From DATBGZ01 sp036557785 (GTDB taxonomy: Bacteria; Actinomycetota; Actinomycetes; Mycobacteriales; Micromonosporaceae), in contig DATBGZ010000030.1 in assembly GCA_036557785.1 (NCBI GenBank), forward strand, positions 56,777-120,776: a stretch of 64,000 nt of DNA, given 5' to 3'. The number at the start of each line of letters is the position of its first letter. The stretch's first letter is position 1. A program made the position numbers and the translations under genes. A model generated the notes under the pieces. The model was not told the origin of the DNA and did no database searches. It saw nothing but the letters and a program-made list of their open reading frames with translations. Of the stretch, positions 61,293-64,000 are shown piece after piece.

Positions 61293-62627
61293 GTGGGGTT
61301 GGTGACCGTTGTGACCCAGCAGACAGGCGCCGCGTCCACGACCCGTGCGCGCCGCCCGGCTGCGGATCGATTCGGCCGGGTACGGATGATCATCATTCTG
61401 GGTTCGATCATCGCCGTCGCACCGCTGACGATCGACATGTACCTGCCCGCCCTGCTCGCGATCGGGGCCGATCTGCACGCCGACCCGACCGCCGTTCAGC
61501 TCACCCTCACCGGCACGTTGCTGGGCATCTCGGTCGGTCAACTGCTGATCGGGCCGCTGTCTGACGCGGTCGGTCGTCGCCGGCCCCTGCTCGCGGGCAT
61601 GGGCCTGCACGTCGTCGCCTCGCTGCTGTGCCTGGCCGCGCCGAATGTAGCGACGCTGGGCGTACTGCGAGTGCTGCAGGGGCTCGGCGCGGCCGCGGGC
61701 ACCGTGGTGGCGACGGCGGTGGTACGCGACCTGACCACCGGAGTCGCCGCCGCGAAAGTGATCTCCCGGCTCATGCTCGTCCTCGGTGCCGCGCCGGTGC
61801 TCGCGCCGACGCTGGGCAGCCAGTTGCTCCGCTTCATGCAGTGGCGCGGGATCTTCGTAGCGTTGGCGGTGCTCGCGGTCGGGATCGGCGTCACAGCGGC
61901 TTTGGCGCTGCCGGAGACGCTCCCACCCGCCCGCCGGCAGCGGGCCGACCTGCGCACGCCGCTGCGGTCGTACCGGAGCGTCCTCGGCGATCGCTCGTTC
62001 GTCGGCCTGGCGCTCGTCGCGAGCTTCGGCCTGGCCGCGGTTCTGTGCTATGTGTCCGGGTCCTCGTTCGTGATGCAGACCGAGTACGGCCTCTCGGAGC
62101 AGCAGTTCGGCCTCGTCTTCGGCGCCGGCGCGCTCGGGCTGATCGCGGCGTCGCAACTCAACGTACGGCTGCTGGGCCGCTACCCGCCGCGCCGGATCAT
62201 CATCGGTGCCCTGGCGACCTCATGCTCGGCCGTGCTGGTGTTGCTGGCCACAGCGGCCGCGCACATCGGTGGCCTCGTCGGGCTGCTCATCCCGCTGTGG
62301 GCCGCCCTGACCGGGATCGGCCTGATCATGCCGAACGCCTCGGCCCTGGCCCTGTCCCGGCACGGTGAGGCCGCCGGCACCGCGGCCGCGATCACGGGAT
62401 GCCTGCAGTTCGGCATCGGGGCGGTCATGGCGCCGATGGTCGGGGTGCTCGGCGCGACCGGACTCGCCATGGCCACCGCCATGGCGGCCATGCTCTTCGC
62501 GGCGCTCGCCAGCCTGCTGTTCGTCGTCCGCCGCGGCGACCTCGAGGTCGCCACCGACGAGGACATGCGCGACGGGACCGAGGTCCTGGGCGCCGCGGTG
62601 CCGCTGCTGAGCACCGAGACCCCCTAG
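61293..62627 (+). CDS. Bcr/CflA family MFS drug efflux transporter
   Basis: A 444-residue, 12-helix transporter. The opening IIVLGSI-like helix followed by APLTIDMYLPALLAIGADL is the Bcr/CflA signature; GPLSDAVGRRRPLLAGM is MFS motif A; VRVLQGLGAAAGTVVATAVVRDL-like sequence follows. Exports chloramphenicol, bicyclomycin or other small compounds in relatives; substrate here unknown. The start is GTG 61293 or GTG 61302, both weak, just after the divergent sirtuin gene. Confidence 0.92.
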   Translation: MGLVTVVTQQTGAASTTRARRPAADRFGRVRMIIILGSIIAVAPLTIDMYLPALLAIGADLHADPTAVQLTLTGTLLGISVGQLLIGPLSDAVGRRRPLLAGMGLHVVASLLCLAAPNVATLGVLRVLQGLGAAAGTVVATAVVRDLTTGVAAAKVISRLMLVLGAAPVLAPTLGSQLLRFMQWRGIFVALAVLAVGIGVTAALALPETLPPARRQRADLRTPLRSYRSVLGDRSFVGLALVASFGLAAVLCYVSGSSFVMQTEYGLSEQQFGLVFGAGALGLIAASQLNVRLLGRYPPRRIIIGALATSCSAVLVLLATAAAHIGGLVGLLIPLWAALTGIGLIMPNASALALSRHGEAAGTAAAITGCLQFGIGAVMAPMVGVLGATGLAMATAMAAMLFAALASLLFVVRRGDLEVATDEDMRDGTEVLGAAVPLLSTETP

Positions 62628-62631
62628 AGCG

Positions 62632-63234
62632 CTACGGAGTGGCCGCCACCCTCACCCGCACGCCGCCGGAGAGCAGCGAGTCGTGCAGCTCCAGGGTCGC
62701 GATCCGCTGCCCCTTCGGGATGTCGAAAACCACCTTTGCCTCGATGGAGTTGCCCGGGTTCACGACGTTCCAGTACGCGACACCGCTGCCGTTCGCCACG
62801 ACACCGGCGCCCGTGTCGGCGGCGTACCGGTCACCGTCGGGGCTGTACGCCCGTTGGTTGCCGTCGGCGAACTGGCGGGCGTCGCGACCGGTGTTGCGCA
62901 CGCTCATCGCGACGATGCAGTACTGGCCCTGCGGCGTGGCCCGCAGCAACCCGTTGACGATGTCGCTGTGGCCGCAGCTCACGTCCGAGACGACGAACTC
63001 GAACTGACCATCCCGCACGGCATCGCCGAGTCCGGGCGCCGGCGGGGAGGTCGCGGCGGCGCCGCCACGCCCCAGCATCCCGCCCACCACCGTCGCCGTG
63101 GTGCCGGCGACGCAACAGCCGAGCACGACCAGCCCCGCGACGAGCGCGATCATCCGTCCCGTACGACGCCGTGGCGGGGGCGCGATCAGGGTCGGGTCGG
63201 CTCGCGGGCGGTCAGGGACCGTCGGGTCGTACAC
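62632..63234 (-). CDS. DUF4352 domain-containing membrane-anchored protein
   Basis: A 200-residue protein. A Pro/Arg-rich cytoplasmic N-terminus (TLIAPPPRRRTGR) is followed by a transmembrane helix (MIALVAGLVVLGCCVAGTTA) and an extracytoplasmic immunoglobulin-like DUF4352 domain (FEFVVSDVSCG, GQYCIVAMSVRNTG, WNVVNPGN, KVVFDIPKG). Function unknown; often a lipoprotein or secreted protein. GTG 63234 follows TACGGT with about seven bases, again leaderless-like; GTG 63243 is an alternative. Confidence 0.82.
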   Translation of the reverse strand: MYDPTVPDRPRADPTLIAPPPRRRTGRMIALVAGLVVLGCCVAGTTATVVGGMLGRGGAAATSPPAPGLGDAVRDGQFEFVVSDVSCGHSDIVNGLLRATPQGQYCIVAMSVRNTGRDARQFADGNQRAYSPDGDRYAADTGAGVVANGSGVAYWNVVNPGNSIEAKVVFDIPKGQRIATLELHDSLLSGGVRVRVAATP

Positions 63235-63452
63235 GCGCCACACCGTAGCGGAACCGACCCGCCGGCAGTCACCGCCAACACGTACCCTCATCAAACTCTC
63301 ATGGCAACCTGCGCATCGCCGCCGCCGTCCCCGCGTCGTCGCCTCTCGGGCAGCCCGGGTTGGTGGTGAGGCGCAGTCGATTTCCTGGGTCAGTCCGTGC
63401 AGGCGGTTGGCTGACGTAACATATATGATACGATAGGTGCCGACTGTAGGGG

Positions 63453-63839
63453 GTGCATGCCGTGGCCGGCCTGTTCCGGGACGACCTCGCGACAAAGCTG
63501 CGGGATCCTGAGTTCGCGCGAGAGTACGAGCTCGCATCCGTACGAGTGACGACCGTCGACGCCATCATCAATGCGCTGGATGATGCACGACGCGCGGCCG
63601 GGCTCTCGAAGGCCGCGCTCGCCCGAGCGATTGGCGCCGAGCCGGCGACGATCCGCCGCCTCTTCACCGCGGGCGCTTCGAACCCTACGTTGGGCACCAT
63701 AGCTACCGTCGCCGCGGCTCTGGGCCTGCGTGTCGTTGTCGAACCGCGCAACCGCGACAGCCACACTCCTGTCGCGCCTGTCCCCGATGCGGTGCGAGGC
63801 CACGGCGGGCACCGACCGCGCGGCAGGCGGGCCGCTTGA
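63453..63839 (+). CDS. HigA-like antitoxin / HTH (Xre) protein without adjacent toxin
   Basis: A 128-residue DNA-binding protein. FRDDLATKLRDPEFAREYELA opens the protein, and the helix-turn-helix is at about residues 45-85 (ARRAAGLSKAALARAIG, ATIRRLF, NPTLGTIATVAAALGLRVVVEP). This layout matches antitoxins of RelE/HigB-type or RelBE-like systems. No toxin gene is visible upstream; a toxin would be expected there in the HigBA order. GTG 63453 has TAGGGG upstream, and a promoter-like TTGGCT-N16-TACGAT sits at 63407-63434. Confidence 0.75.
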   Translation: MHAVAGLFRDDLATKLRDPEFAREYELASVRVTTVDAIINALDDARRAAGLSKAALARAIGAEPATIRRLFTAGASNPTLGTIATVAAALGLRVVVEPRNRDSHTPVAPVPDAVRGHGGHRPRGRRAA

Positions 63840-63918
63840 CCGCGCGGCGTGGCGGAGTTTAGCCTGAATCCGTGGACCGGCTCGGCTGGTGATGCCCGAG
63901 TCGGCGTGTAGATGCAGT

Positions 63919-63990
63919 GAGAGTGCTCTTGCGGCTGGGAAGATCGGGTTTGCCTAAAACTCTATCGATCCCTGCCGGAAGGGCACTCTC
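63919..63990. repeat. Long imperfect hairpin at the right edge (possible mobile element end)
   Basis: Arms 63919-63940 and 63969-63990 pair at 19 of 22 positions, with a 28-base AT-richer loop (AGATCGGGTTTGCCTAAAACT and onward). The outer ends are GAGAGTGC and GCACTCTC. The sequence after it opens with GGTGAGAGC, which could start a reading frame beyond the window. It may be the end of an insertion sequence or its regulatory stem-loop; not identified. Confidence 0.5.
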
Positions 63991-64000
63991 GGTGAGAGCA

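Overview
The window is chromosomal DNA of a high-GC Actinomycetota. Signs of this are the actinobacterial multifunctional 2-oxoglutarate metabolism enzyme Kgd followed by a DUF6104 protein, WhiB proteins, nickel superoxide dismutase, the SigR/RsrA thiol-stress pair, the 24-residue ribosomal protein bL37, GTG/TTG starts and frequent leaderless-type promoters. The block whiB1, pdtaS, biotin/lipoyl protein, rsrA, sigR, SRAP protein, aroA, rsgA follows the order remembered for Mycobacterium tuberculosis Rv3219-Rv3228, with insertions. Ni-SOD and the overall style suggest a Micromonosporaceae-like or related actinomycete; the genus cannot be fixed from the sequence alone.

Layout. 1-5.2 kb: edge of a GlcD-type FAD oxidase, a GGDEF-EAL membrane protein, a MmcQ/YjbR protein, a small membrane protein and a SigB/HrdD-type sigma factor that appears to be read from a SigR-type promoter. 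5.2-9.3 kb: phosphate uptake operon pstS-pstC-pstA-pstB behind a tandem PHO box. 9.3-12.9 kb: a P-loop kinase, an orphan ModA-like lipoprotein and an ABC-2 exporter pair. 12.9-17.6 kb: a tightly coupled three-gene cassette (giant PqqD-like/M50 protease/cNMP/FecR-like membrane protein, small zinc protein, RiPP-leader-like protein with a calcium-loop tail); this is my best candidate for an undescribed system. A 42-bp-period repeat array separates it from glpK. 19.7-25.2 kb: response regulator, histidine kinase and HtrA protease, then PadR and DUF4097. 25.2-28.4 kb: a thioesterase-like protein, a DUF3052 gene broken by a 61-bp duplication, and a second ABC-2 exporter.

28.5-38.2 kb: kgd, an alcohol-dehydrogenase-like oxidoreductase, malic enzyme, sodX/sodN, a GNAT and an RsbW-like protein, and a lipid kinase. 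38.2-52.7 kb: whiB1 with a CRP-type site, assimilatory sulfite/nitrite reductase with a chelatase, a zinc ribbon and a probable upstream leader peptide, pdtaS, a SIS protein, a TetR-MFS drug-efflux pair, the sigR/rsrA locus with its own SigR-type promoter, a second WhiB and an SRAP protein. 51.4-58.6 kb: aroA, rsgA, an MFS/DUF2087 pair, hisN, a DMT-like transporter and asd. 58.6-64 kb is more accessory: an AAA/DUF4143 ATPase behind three 23-bp-phased palindromic repeats, a sirtuin, a Bcr/CflA transporter, a DUF4352 protein, an antitoxin-like HTH protein, and a long hairpin at the right edge that may mark a mobile element.

Regulatory theme: two near-perfect GGAAT-N18-GTT promoters link SigR autoregulation to the SigB-like sigma factor, and both whiB1 and the sulfur genes carry recognisable cis elements. 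All calls come from reading the sequence; no database search was run.
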